11,947 nt of DNA. It comes from Chloroflexota bacterium (GTDB lineage: Bacteria > Chloroflexota > Limnocylindria > Limnocylindrales > CSP1-4). Shown here in pieces: positions 1 through 6,595 of the stretch (position 1 is its first letter; the number at the start of each line of letters is the position of its first letter). The stretch is taken from assembly GCA_025935655.1 (NCBI GenBank), contig JAICUV010000092.1, positions 1-11,947 on the forward strand, written 5' to 3'. Under the pieces are notes generated by a model, which ran no database searches, was not told the DNA's origin, and saw only the letters and a program-made list of their open reading frames with translations. Position numbers and translations under genes: made by a program.

Positions 1-1
1 C

Positions 2-2572
2 GACCTGCGGGCGAGCGAGGAGCGCTACCGCGGTCTCGTCCAGAGCTCGCCGGACCTGATCTTCGAGATGGACGGCGACGGCGTCTACACCTTCTACTCG
101 GACCGGACCGAAGAGGTCATCGGCTGGTCGCCGGACGAGATGATCGGCCGCCCATTCACCGACTTCATCGACATGGAGGCCTTCCCGCAGGCGGCGCAGC
201 GGCTGGCCGAGATCTCGGCCAACCCGGGCAAGCCGTCCACGGACCGGCTGCTCATCCGTCACAAGTCGAACGGCCGCAAGATCCCGTTCGAGGTGAGCGT
301 CGTCGGCCAGGTCGACGAGACGGGCCGGCTCCAGGCGATCCGGGGCGTGGCGCGCGATATCAGCGAGCGCGAGCGCCTGGAGAACCAGCTGCGCGCGTCC
401 GAGGAGCGCTACCGCTTCCTCCTGGAGAACGCCCCCGACATCGTGTTCTCGATGGACGCGGAGACGCGCTTCCTGTTCATCTCGGACACGATCGAGCGGC
501 TGACAGGCTTCACGCCGGCAGAGCTGATCGGGGACACCTTCGACAAGGTCATCACGCCCGAGACGCTGCCCATCGCCATGGAGCGCTGGGCCATCGTGGC
601 GGCCGACCCGTCGATCACGCAGGTGCTCCGGCTCGAGCTGCGCAACAAGGACGGCGGATCCGTGCCCGTGGAGGTCCACTCCGTGGGCCAGCGGGACGGC
701 ACCGGGGCGTTCGCGGGTGTCCACGGATCGGCGCGCGACATCGGCGAGCGCGAGCGCCTCGAGCGCGAGCTGCGCGAATCCGAGGAGCGCTACCGCTCGG
801 TCATCCAGTCGTCGCCGGACCTCATCTGGGCGACCAACCGGGCCGGCCAGTACGTGTTCGTCTCGGACCGCGTCCGCGACCTCCTGGGCTGGGAGCCGGA
901 CGAGGTCCTGGGTCGACCGTTCCGCGAGTTCATCGACGAGCAGTCGGTCGAGATGACCAACGAGGAGTGGGCGCGCCTGGCCCAGGAGCCCGGGCGGACG
1001 CAGACCCACCGCCTGGACATCCGGCACAAGGACGGGTCCCTGCGACCGTTCGAGGTGTCCTCGGTCGCGGTCGTGCGCGACGGCGAGGTGGAGAACGTCT
1101 ACGGCATCGCGCGCGACGTCGCCGAGCGCGAGCGCCTGGAGCGCGAGCTGCGCGAGAGCGAGGAGCGCTACCGGTTCCTCGTCGAGAACTCGCCCGACGT
1201 CATCTACGCCACCGATGCGGCGGGTGTCATCACCTACTTCTCGGAGTCGGTCGAGCGGGCGCTGGGCTGGGTCCCCCAGGAGATCATCGGGCGCCACTTC
1301 CGGGACATCGTGCGGACCTCCACGCCAGGTCAACCCGGCCGCCGGTTCATGGAGATGGCCGCGGGCATGCCGGACCTCACCACCCGGATGGAGCTGATGG
1401 GCAAGGACGGCACCTACCGGCCGTTCGAGGTCACCGCGGCCGCGATGCGCATCGACGGCGTGTTCACGGGCGTGCACGGGTCCGCGCGCGACGTCCGGGA
1501 GCGGGAGCGCCTCGAGCGCGAGCTGCGCGACTCCGAGGAGCGCTACCGGTACCTCGTCCAGTCCTCGCCGGACCTCGTGTGGATGACCGATGCCGACGGC
1601 CAGTTCACGTTCATCTCCGACCAGGCGGAGCAGATCCTCGGCTGGGAGCCGCACGAGCTCCTGGGGCGCTCGTTCGCGGATCTCGCCCCGGACGAGGGCC
1701 GGCGGGGCGCGATCGCGCGCTTCCGCTGGCTCCAGCGCCGGCCGACAGAGGCCCATCGCTCGCGGCTCAACGTCCGGACCCGCGACGGGCGGGAGCTGGC
1801 GATGGAGGTCACCGGCATCGGGATGGTCGCGGACGGCCAGTTCCTCGGCGCCCACGGCGCGGCCCGCGACGTCTCCGACCGGGAGAAGCTGGAGCGCGGC
1901 CTGCGACGCCAGGCGGCGGAGCTCGCGTCGTCCGAGGAGCGGGCCCACCTCGCCCGGGAGCTCCACGACTCCGTGACCCAGGCGCTGTTCTCGATGACCC
2001 TCCTGTCACGGTCCATCGAGCTGCTGCTCGACAAGGACCCCGCCCAGGTGCCGGGGAAGCTCGCGTCGCTGCGCGAGCTCCAGCGCGACGCGCTGGCCGA
2101 GATGCGGGCGCTGATCTTCGAGCTCCGCCCGGGCAACATCGAGGAGCACGGGCTCATCGCGGCGCTGCGCACCCACTCCGCCTCGCTGTCCGGGCGCATC
2201 GGGCTGCCGGTCGTCGTGGAGGCGGACCTCGGGGAGCGGCCGTCGCTCGACGTCGAGGAGACGCTCTACCGGATCGCCCAGGAGGCGCTCCACAACGTCG
2301 TGAAGCACGCGGGTGCGCGCCAGGTCCGCCTGGAGCTCGACCGGGTCGCGGAGGGGGTCCGGCTCCGGGTCATCGACGACGGGCGCGGGTTCGACCCGTC
2401 GGCCGTCCCGGACGGCCACCTCGGCCTGACGGGGATGCGCTCGCGCGCGGAGCGGCTCGGCGGCCACCTGACCGTGACGACCGGGCACGGCGCCGGCACC
2501 ACGATCGAGGTCGTGGTCCCCGAGACGATCCCCGAGCACCTCGCCCGTGTCCGGGAGGACGAGCTCGTCTGA
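2..2572 (+). CDS. Multi-PAS sensor histidine kinase, NarL/DesK (HisKA_3) class; 5' end outside window
   Basis: Cytosolic-looking sensor kinase that should autophosphorylate on His and pass phosphate to a NarL-family regulator. The frame is open from base 2 and already inside a PAS linker there, so the ATG at 68 is internal and the gene starts upstream. In 856 visible residues there are five PAS/PAC units. Each begins with an SEERYR linker (residues about 6, 134, 261, 387, 512) and ends in an ARD(I/V)xxRE(R/K)LE helix. The kinase core follows: H-box ARELHDSVTQ with His at residue 655, N-box ALHNVVKHA with Asn 765, G1 box DDGRGFD at 792-798 and G2 box GHLGLTGM at 805-812. No membrane segment is seen in this part. 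The gene for a degenerate receiver and a LiaR-like regulator follow on the same strand, so this is their likely kinase. The PAS ligand cannot be told from sequence. The class assignment is secure. Confidence 0.95.
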   Translation, partial: DLRASEERYRGLVQSSPDLIFEMDGDGVYTFYSDRTEEVIGWSPDEMIGRPFTDFIDMEAFPQAAQRLAEISANPGKPSTDRLLIRHKSNGRKIPFEVSVVGQVDETGRLQAIRGVARDISERERLENQLRASEERYRFLLENAPDIVFSMDAETRFLFISDTIERLTGFTPAELIGDTFDKVITPETLPIAMERWAIVAADPSITQVLRLELRNKDGGSVPVEVHSVGQRDGTGAFAGVHGSARDIGERERLERELRESEERYRSVIQSSPDLIWATNRAGQYVFVSDRVRDLLGWEPDEVLGRPFREFIDEQSVEMTNEEWARLAQEPGRTQTHRLDIRHKDGSLRPFEVSSVAVVRDGEVENVYGIARDVAERERLERELRESEERYRFLVENSPDVIYATDAAGVITYFSESVERALGWVPQEIIGRHFRDIVRTSTPGQPGRRFMEMAAGMPDLTTRMELMGKDGTYRPFEVTAAAMRIDGVFTGVHGSARDVRERERLERELRDSEERYRYLVQSSPDLVWMTDADGQFTFISDQAEQILGWEPHELLGRSFADLAPDEGRRGAIARFRWLQRRPTEAHRSRLNVRTRDGRELAMEVTGIGMVADGQFLGAHGAARDVSDREKLERGLRRQAAELASSEERAHLARELHDSVTQALFSMTLLSRSIELLLDKDPAQVPGKLASLRELQRDALAEMRALIFELRPGNIEEHGLIAALRTHSASLSGRIGLPVVVEADLGERPSLDVEETLYRIAQEALHNVVKHAGARQVRLELDRVAEGVRLRVIDDGRGFDPSAVPDGHLGLTGMRSRAERLGGHLTVTTGHGAGTTIEVVVPETIPEHLARVREDELV

Positions 2573-2690
2573 CGGGATCGCGCCGGCCGCCTGCGACGCA
2601 CGACGCATCCCGGCTACGTCATTTGCCCCACGGCCACCCCCGGCCAACGTCCCTGACCGCTCGGGCCGCCGCTGGGGCACGATCGGGGAC

Positions 2691-3317
2691 ATGTCGTCTG
2701 CCGCACCCGAGCCCGCCCATGATCCCGACGTCGTCGGCGTCCATGGCGCGCTCCGCATCCTCGTCGTCGACGCCGACGACAGGACGCGTGAGAGCATCGT
2801 CGGGATCCTCGGCATCCGCCACCGGTTCGATGTCGTCGGGTCGGCGGGCCACGTCGCGGAGGCGCTCGGCATCGCCCGGGCCCACCACCCGGACGTGGTG
2901 ATCCTGGACCCGCGGCTGCCCGAGGTGTCGGACGGCATGGCGCTGATCCGGCGGCTCCGCGCCATCGACCCGGAGACGGCGATCCTCGCCGTCGGGTGGT
3001 CGCCCGAGCTGGAGCACCAGGCGCTCGACGCCGGCGCCGACGGATTCGTCCGCAAGACGTTCAAGCCCGGCGACCTCGCCAACGCGATCGCACGCTGCAT
3101 GGACCGCCGGGTCGCCGATGTCGCCGACGACCTCGCGCTGGCCACGGCCGGCATCGCCCGGATCAAGGGCGAGCCGGGCCTCGTCACCGTGGCGGGGCAG
3201 GGATCCGCCGCCGACGATGAGTCGGTTGCCGTACCCGACGGCCAGCGCGCCGAATCCCACCCCGATGACCCCTCCTCCAGGCCCGTTCCCATCCGCGGAG
3301 CGGGCCTGGTCCTGTAG
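2691..3317 (+). CDS. Stand-alone receiver-domain protein with degenerate phosphorylation pocket
   Basis: A CheY-like receiver domain (residues about 20-141 of 208) with no recognisable output domain. Seen: the phosphoacceptor Asp73 in VVILDPRLP and the conserved Lys122 in GFVRKTF. The usual acidic pair DD reads Asp27-Ala28, and the usual Thr/Ser switch residue aligns with Gly102 in ILAVGWS. By analogy with atypical receivers it may be weakly phosphorylated, act as a phosphate sink, or bind partners constitutively; this is inference. The ATG at 2691 was chosen because the receiver begins about 20 residues later; the same frame is open upstream to an ATG at 2547, which would overlap the kinase. 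No good Shine-Dalgarno is visible. It lies 118 bases after the kinase and 58 bases before the intact regulator. The tail beyond residue 141 is undefined and shifts to less typical codons after about base 3200, so its annotated end is the least certain part. Confidence 0.8.
   Translation: MSSAAPEPAHDPDVVGVHGALRILVVDADDRTRESIVGILGIRHRFDVVGSAGHVAEALGIARAHHPDVVILDPRLPEVSDGMALIRRLRAIDPETAILAVGWSPELEHQALDAGADGFVRKTFKPGDLANAIARCMDRRVADVADDLALATAGIARIKGEPGLVTVAGQGSAADDESVAVPDGQRAESHPDDPSSRPVPIRGAGLVL
3277..3309 (+). terminator. Strong hairpin overlapping the 3' end of the receiver gene
   Basis: Bases 3277-3289 pair with 3297-3309 as a 13-bp stem (one G-T pair) around a 7-base loop; the outer 9 bp, CCAGGCCCG with CGGGCCTGG, are perfect. 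Only a short mixed T run follows (TCCTGT). The hairpin lies inside the last codons of the 2691-3317 frame and just before a possible -10 box for the next gene, so it probably terminates or attenuates transcription between the two receiver genes. Confidence 0.55.
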
Positions 3318-3323
3318 TAGACT
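3318..3323 (+). promoter_or_regulatory. Possible -10 element (TAGACT) for the LiaR-like regulator
   Basis: TAGACT lies directly after the preceding stop codon and fits the TANNNT pattern. No convincing -35 is visible. Transcription would start close to the in-frame ATG at 3328, giving either a leaderless message starting there or a leader of about 46 bases to the ATG at 3376, which has a good Shine-Dalgarno. Support is pattern-only. Confidence 0.3.
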
Positions 3324-3375
3324 GCCGATGCGTACTGCCCCCGCGACCACGGTCGCCACGCTTCCCGGAGACCTC

Positions 3376-4035
3376 ATGACGGACGACGTCCAGCGGATCC
3401 GCGTGCTCCTCGTCGACGATCACGCCGTCGTCCGCATGGGCCTGCGTGCCTTCTTCGACCTCCAGCCCGACATCGAGGTCGTGGGCGAGGCGTCGGACGG
3501 ATCCGAGGGGGTGGCGATGACCCGCCGCCTGACCCCGGACGTCGTGCTGATGGACCTGCTCATGCCCAACATGGACGGCGTGACCGCCATCGGCCGGATC
3601 AAGGCCGAGCTGCCCGAGACGGAGATCGTCACGATGACGAGCTTCATCGAGGAGGAGAAGGTCACCGCGGCCCTCGAGGCCGGCGCCTCGGGCTACGTCC
3701 TCAAGGACGCCGAGGCGGAGGAGGTCGCCCAGGCGATCCGCGCCGCGTTCGCCGGCGAGGTCCACCTCGATCCCCAGGTCGCCCGGCTGCTCGCCCAGCG
3801 GATGCGCGCCAAGAAGGACCCCGAGCCGGTCGAGCCGCTGACGGACCGCGAGAAGGACGTCATGCGCCTCCTCGGGCAGGGCATGTCCAACAAGGAGATC
3901 GGCGCCGAGCTGTTCATCACGGAGCGCACCGCGCGCACCTACGTGTCGAACATCCTCGGCAAGCTCGGGCTTGCGTCCCGGACCCAGGCGGCCCTGTGGG
4001 CCGTCGAGCACAAGCTGGCCGAGCCCCGCGGCTGA
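3376..4035 (+). CDS. LiaR/NarL-type response regulator (receiver + LuxR HTH)
   Basis: A 219-residue two-component regulator that on phosphorylation should dimerise and bind promoter DNA. The receiver (about 7-123) has the full active site: Asp14-Asp15, phosphoacceptor Asp60 in VVLMDLLMPNMDG, Thr88 in IVTMTSF and Lys110 in GYVLKDA. A LuxR/GerE helix-turn-helix follows at about 154-215, beginning PLTDREKDVMRLL and containing NKEIGAELFITERTARTYVS. Length is typical of the family. The receiver wording (RVLLVDDHAVVRMGL, IEVVGEASDG, LTSF-like switch region) most resembles LiaR/VraR regulators of cell-envelope stress. The start at 3376 has GGAG five bases upstream (3367-3370); an in-frame ATG at 3328 would add 16 residues. 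The upstream HisKA_3 kinase is the expected cognate partner. The LiaR-like assignment is by recall of family sequences. Confidence 0.93.
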   Translation: MTDDVQRIRVLLVDDHAVVRMGLRAFFDLQPDIEVVGEASDGSEGVAMTRRLTPDVVLMDLLMPNMDGVTAIGRIKAELPETEIVTMTSFIEEEKVTAALEAGASGYVLKDAEAEEVAQAIRAAFAGEVHLDPQVARLLAQRMRAKKDPEPVEPLTDREKDVMRLLGQGMSNKEIGAELFITERTARTYVSNILGKLGLASRTQAALWAVEHKLAEPRG

Positions 4036-4166
4036 TCCGGCGGCGCGTCATCTGACGTAGCCCGCTCCTCGTCGTTCATCGCGCCGTGTTGCGCATCTCC
4101 GTCCGTCTCGGCGCGCCCGCCACGCGCCGATGATCTCATCACCGGAACGGACCCACCGGGCCGGAG

Positions 4167-4173
4167 AAAGGAG
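4167..4173 (+). promoter_or_regulatory. Strong Shine-Dalgarno (AAAGGAG) of the 52-residue peptide gene
   Basis: AAAGGAG ends nine bases before the ATG at 4183. It is the best ribosome-binding site in the window and the main reason to accept the short downstream frame as a gene. Confidence 0.6.
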
Positions 4174-4182
4174 CCCACGGAG

Positions 4183-4341
4183 ATGTACGGCACGCAGCAG
4201 GACCTGCGCATGGTCCTCCGCCACCAGGAAGCGCTCCGCCGCGACGCGGCAGCCACCCGCCTGGCAATGCGGATCAACAAGCAGGAGAACCGCAAGGCCG
4301 ACGCGCGCCGCGTCCTCGGCCTCCGCCTCTCGGCTGCCTGA
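4183..4341 (+). CDS. Small basic helical protein, 52 residues, unknown function
   Basis: Unrecognised small gene. The protein begins MYGTQQDLRMVLRHQ and ends RRVLGLRLSAA. It is rich in Arg, Ala, Leu and Gln, has no Pro, Cys or Trp and a single Gly after the N-terminus, so it should be largely helical and positively charged. It has no signal peptide or membrane segment. Evidence that it is real: an AAAGGAG Shine-Dalgarno with 9-base spacing; G/C-rich third codon positions like its neighbours; and a long perfect hairpin beginning five bases after its TGA. It lies 147 bases after the LiaR-like regulator and before the LiaF-like membrane protein, as a short unit of its own. A nucleic-acid- or membrane-surface-binding peptide is possible, but nothing in the sequence decides this. 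Confidence 0.65.
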   Translation: MYGTQQDLRMVLRHQEALRRDAAATRLAMRINKQENRKADARRVLGLRLSAA

Positions 4342-4345
4342 ACCC

Positions 4346-4378
4346 AAGACCGGCGGTCCAGCACGGGCCGCCGGTCTT
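4346..4378 (+). terminator. Hairpin terminator after the 52-residue gene
   Basis: AAGACCGGCGG (4346-4356) pairs perfectly with CCGCCGGTCTT (4368-4378). Three further pairs (TCC with GGG, one wobble) leave a 5-base loop AGCAC. It starts five bases after the stop codon. There is no T tract, as is common in high-GC genomes, so termination may depend on stem strength or Rho. Confidence 0.7.
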
Positions 4379-4432
4379 CGCGTCCCCGCCATTCACGCCG
4401 GTCGGCCCATGAGATCGCGTTGGGCGGCACCG

Positions 4433-4438
4433 TACGAT
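4433..4438 (+). promoter_or_regulatory. Possible -10 element (TACGAT) for the proline-rich membrane protein
   Basis: TACGAT matches TANNNT and lies 23 bases before the ATG at 4462. A start about seven bases downstream would leave a short leader holding the GGAGGG Shine-Dalgarno at 4452-4457. No clear -35 is seen. Its position after the hairpin at 4346-4378 fits a new transcription unit. Confidence 0.4.
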
Positions 4439-4461
4439 GGCCCTCTGCCATGGAGGGACGC

Positions 4462-5253
4462 ATGACCACGCCCGACGACTCGCCCACCACTCCGGTCGAC
4501 CTGCCACCGCCCGCCTCGGGGCCCGCGGCGCCCCCGCCCCCGCCGGGTGCCCCGCCCGCCGTCCCGCCGACGGCCGACGGCCCCGTGCCGTCGGCTGCCC
4601 CGCCCTCGTCGAGCGGGCCTGCGCCCGTGCCCGGGCCGACGCCTGCCGCGGTCGGCGCCCCGTGGACGCCGGTGCCCGAGCCGCGCCCGAACAACCAGCC
4701 TGCCCTCGTGCTCGGGGTGCTGCTGCTCGTCATCGGCGGGGTCCTGCTCGTGACGCGCGTCACGGACCTCGCCCTGGGGGCCGACGCCTGGCCCTTGTGG
4801 ATCATCGTCCCGGGCCTCGCGATGCTCATCGCCTCCTTCGCCATCCCGCCGCGTGGCGGCCTCGGCCTCGCGATCCCTGGCGCGATCATCACGACCGTCG
4901 GCCTGGTCCTGTGGGTCCAGCAGACGTTCGACGCGTACGGGACCTGGGCCTACGCCTGGGCGCTCGTCGCACCGACCGCGCCGGGCGTCGGGACGTTCCT
5001 CTACGGGGCGGTCAAGCGCGATGGCGAGCTGGTCCGCGACGGGTTGCGCATGGCCGGGATCGGCCTCGCGCTGTTCGCCGGGTTCGCGCTGTTCTTCGAG
5101 GGCGTGCTGGGCATCTCGGGGGAGCCGATCGCGAACCTCGACCAGGTGCTCCCGTACGCCGTCATCGGCCTCGGGTTGCTGTTCGTCGTGCTGTCGCTGT
5201 TCGGCGGCGGCCGCGAGCGCCGCGAGCGCCGGCGGGAGCGGCGGGCGCGCTGA
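4462..5253 (+). CDS. Proline-rich membrane protein with LiaF/DUF5668-like transmembrane region
   Basis: A 263-residue integral membrane protein. Residues 1-78 are a low-complexity Pro/Ala tail, probably cytoplasmic. About six hydrophobic segments follow, near 80-98, 111-128, 133-153, 163-184, 197-218 and 229-247, and the chain ends in a very basic RERRERRRERRAR tail. The first two segments (LVLGVLLLVIGGVLLV, then WPLWIIVPGLAMLI) have the pattern of the LiaI/LiaF-like (DUF5668) membrane region; this is a family-pattern judgement, not a confirmed hit. The ATG at 4462 has GGAGGG four bases upstream. A TTG at 4420 in the same frame is less likely because a possible -10 box lies between them. Closeness to a LiaR-like regulator suggests a role in envelope-stress sensing or as its target, but a terminator separates them. 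It converges with the greA-like gene, with 28 bases between stop codons. Confidence 0.85.
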   Translation: MTTPDDSPTTPVDLPPPASGPAAPPPPPGAPPAVPPTADGPVPSAAPPSSSGPAPVPGPTPAAVGAPWTPVPEPRPNNQPALVLGVLLLVIGGVLLVTRVTDLALGADAWPLWIIVPGLAMLIASFAIPPRGGLGLAIPGAIITTVGLVLWVQQTFDAYGTWAYAWALVAPTAPGVGTFLYGAVKRDGELVRDGLRMAGIGLALFAGFALFFEGVLGISGEPIANLDQVLPYAVIGLGLLFVVLSLFGGGRERRERRRERRAR

Positions 5254-5265
5254 TCGTCGATCGCG

Positions 5266-5284
5266 TGACCGGAGCGCCCGGTCA
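5266..5284. terminator. Shared bidirectional hairpin between convergent genes
   Basis: TGACCGG (5266-5272) pairs with CCGGTCA (5278-5284) around a 5-base loop AGCGC. It lies between the membrane-protein stop (5253) and the greA-like stop (5282-5284), overlapping the latter. It has no T tract on either side. The palindromic stem would work in both directions. Confidence 0.5.
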
Positions 5285-6499
5285 GGAGATCTCGAGCACC
5301 GCGTAGCGGATCTCGCCGCCCGGGGTCACGATCGTCACGACGTCGCCGACCTTGCGGCCCATGAGCGCCGCGCCCACGGGTGACGCGGACGAGATCCGAC
5401 CCTCGCGCGAGTTGGCCTCGGCCGAGGAGACGACCTGCATCGTGGTCTCCTCGCCGTCCACCTCCACGCGCACGTGCGAGCCCAGCTCCACGTTGGCGCC
5501 GCGCTCCGTGGGCGCGACGACGACCGCGATCTTGAGCTTCGACTCGAGCGTCTTGATGCGCCCCTCGAGGAAGCCCTGCTCCTCGCGCGCGGCGTGGTAC
5601 TCGGCGTTCTCCGTGAGGTCGCCGTGCTCGCGGGCCGTCGCGATGCGCTTGATGACGCCGGGGCGCTGGGCGACCAGCTCGGCGTGCTCCGCCTCGAGGC
5701 GGGCGAGGCCCTCGGGCGAGAGGTAGACCGGCTCGTGGACCTTGCGCGGCGAGCCCTGGGCGGCGAACGCGGCCGCGGAGGCGATCCGGCCCGTGCCCCG
5801 ACCGGGCGCCGGACGCCGGGCCCGCTTCGCCTCGTCGCGGGCGCCGTCGGCCTCGGCGGGCGGCAGCTGCACGATCCGCGTGACGGGCGGCGGCTCCGCG
5901 ACCTTGACCTCGGGGAGCAGCGGGTTCGCGATGCCGGTCGGCTTGCGGACCCCCGACGGCGAGCGCAGGACCGCCCACGGGAGCACGATCGACGGGTCGG
6001 GGAGTGCCAGCCGCTCCGGCTCCGGGACGCCGGCCGCGAAGGCGTCGAGCAGCGCGTCCTCGTATTCCTCCGGGGCGTCGGTCGCGGCCCACCACACGCG
6101 GAGCTCCGGCATCGCGCGCAGGAAGTGCAGCCAGAACCCGGACGCGGCGGGCTTGCGATCGCCGGGGACCGTCCTGACGATGGCCGCGACGCGGCCGGCG
6201 AGGGACCCGGGCGTCGAGCCGATGAACACGATCGGCTGCGACGGCAGCCAGAACCGCCCGAGGCGTGCCTGCAGGTCCTTGGAGACGGGGCGCCCGCCGT
6301 CCAGCCGGAGCTCGGGGACCCGCTCCAGCCACTTGCCGACGATCGCGAGGTCGAGCGCGGGGCTGGGCTGTGGCGCCGGCAGCTCGATGACGTAGACGCC
6401 GGGGGCACCGTGGCGGACCGGCTTCCCCCACTGGACGGGGCCGTCGGCCATGAGGCCGACCTCGCGGAGCAGGGTGGCGGCGCTGCGGTCGTCGGGCAT
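5282..6499 (-). CDS. Fusion protein: GIY-YIG-like N-terminal domain + complete GreA/GreB transcript cleavage factor
   Basis: A 405-residue protein; ordinary GreA is about 158. Residues 257-405 are GreA. The coiled coil begins VYLSPEGLARLEAEHAEL, the tip EHGDLTENAEYHAAREEQ carries Asp294 and Glu297 (equivalent to the catalytic pair in E. coli GreA), and the FKBP-like domain includes SPVGAALMGRKVGDVV and TPGGEIRYAVLEI. This part should insert into RNA polymerase and trigger cleavage of backtracked RNA. Residues about 30-155 resemble GIY-YIG nucleases: GVY at 34-36, FIGST at 92-96 on the expected strand, Arg103 in the following helix, and EEYEDALLDAF with Glu147 as the candidate metal ligand. 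The GVY-to-FIG gap (about 55 residues) is longer than the usual ~10, so this assignment is inference. A Pro/Ala/Arg linker (about 196-255) joins the halves. The ATG at 6499 has no clear Shine-Dalgarno; an internal ATG (Met17) is possible. The gene is divergent from the serine hydrolase gene. Confidence 0.88.
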   Translation of the reverse strand: MPDDRSAATLLREVGLMADGPVQWGKPVRHGAPGVYVIELPAPQPSPALDLAIVGKWLERVPELRLDGGRPVSKDLQARLGRFWLPSQPIVFIGSTPGSLAGRVAAIVRTVPGDRKPAASGFWLHFLRAMPELRVWWAATDAPEEYEDALLDAFAAGVPEPERLALPDPSIVLPWAVLRSPSGVRKPTGIANPLLPEVKVAEPPPVTRIVQLPPAEADGARDEAKRARRPAPGRGTGRIASAAAFAAQGSPRKVHEPVYLSPEGLARLEAEHAELVAQRPGVIKRIATAREHGDLTENAEYHAAREEQGFLEGRIKTLESKLKIAVVVAPTERGANVELGSHVRVEVDGEETTMQVVSSAEANSREGRISSASPVGAALMGRKVGDVVTIVTPGGEIRYAVLEIS

Positions 6500-6580
6500 C
6501 GGGGTCGGGCCAGCTTTCCGGGGGTGTGCGGACGAGGGTTGGGGCGTGGATCGCCGGAGACCGGGATCGGCCGCCCGCGC

Positions 6581-6586
6581 TATCGT
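6581..6586 (+). promoter_or_regulatory. Possible -10 element (TATCGT) for the serine hydrolase; near-leaderless start
   Basis: TATCGT matches TANNNT and ends nine bases before the ATG at 6596, where no Shine-Dalgarno exists. Transcription would start within a few bases of the start codon. No -35 is recognisable. The 96-base gap upstream must also hold the promoter of the divergent greA-like gene. Confidence 0.4.
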
Positions 6587-6595
6587 CTCACCATC

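Noticed and set aside
967..2901. Long + strand open frame (644 codons) overlapping the kinase and the receiver gene
   Set aside because: Arg/Pro/Ala-rich shadow translation in another frame of strongly GC3-biased genes; no domain, and the kinase frame has clear motifs throughout.
2006..3292. Long - strand open frame antisense to the kinase end and receiver gene
   Set aside because: Low-complexity shadow product without recognisable motifs; the sense strand carries conserved kinase and receiver motifs.
2619..3377. Minus-strand frame with a Gly-rich, membrane-like stretch (GGVIGVGFGALAVGYG)
   Set aside because: The hydrophobic look comes from antisense of the receiver gene's tail; no start signal and no family match that I recognise.
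5474..6595. Upstream extension of the serine hydrolase frame across the greA-like gene
   Set aside because: Antisense shadow; hydrolase-like sequence begins only with the membrane anchor after 6596.
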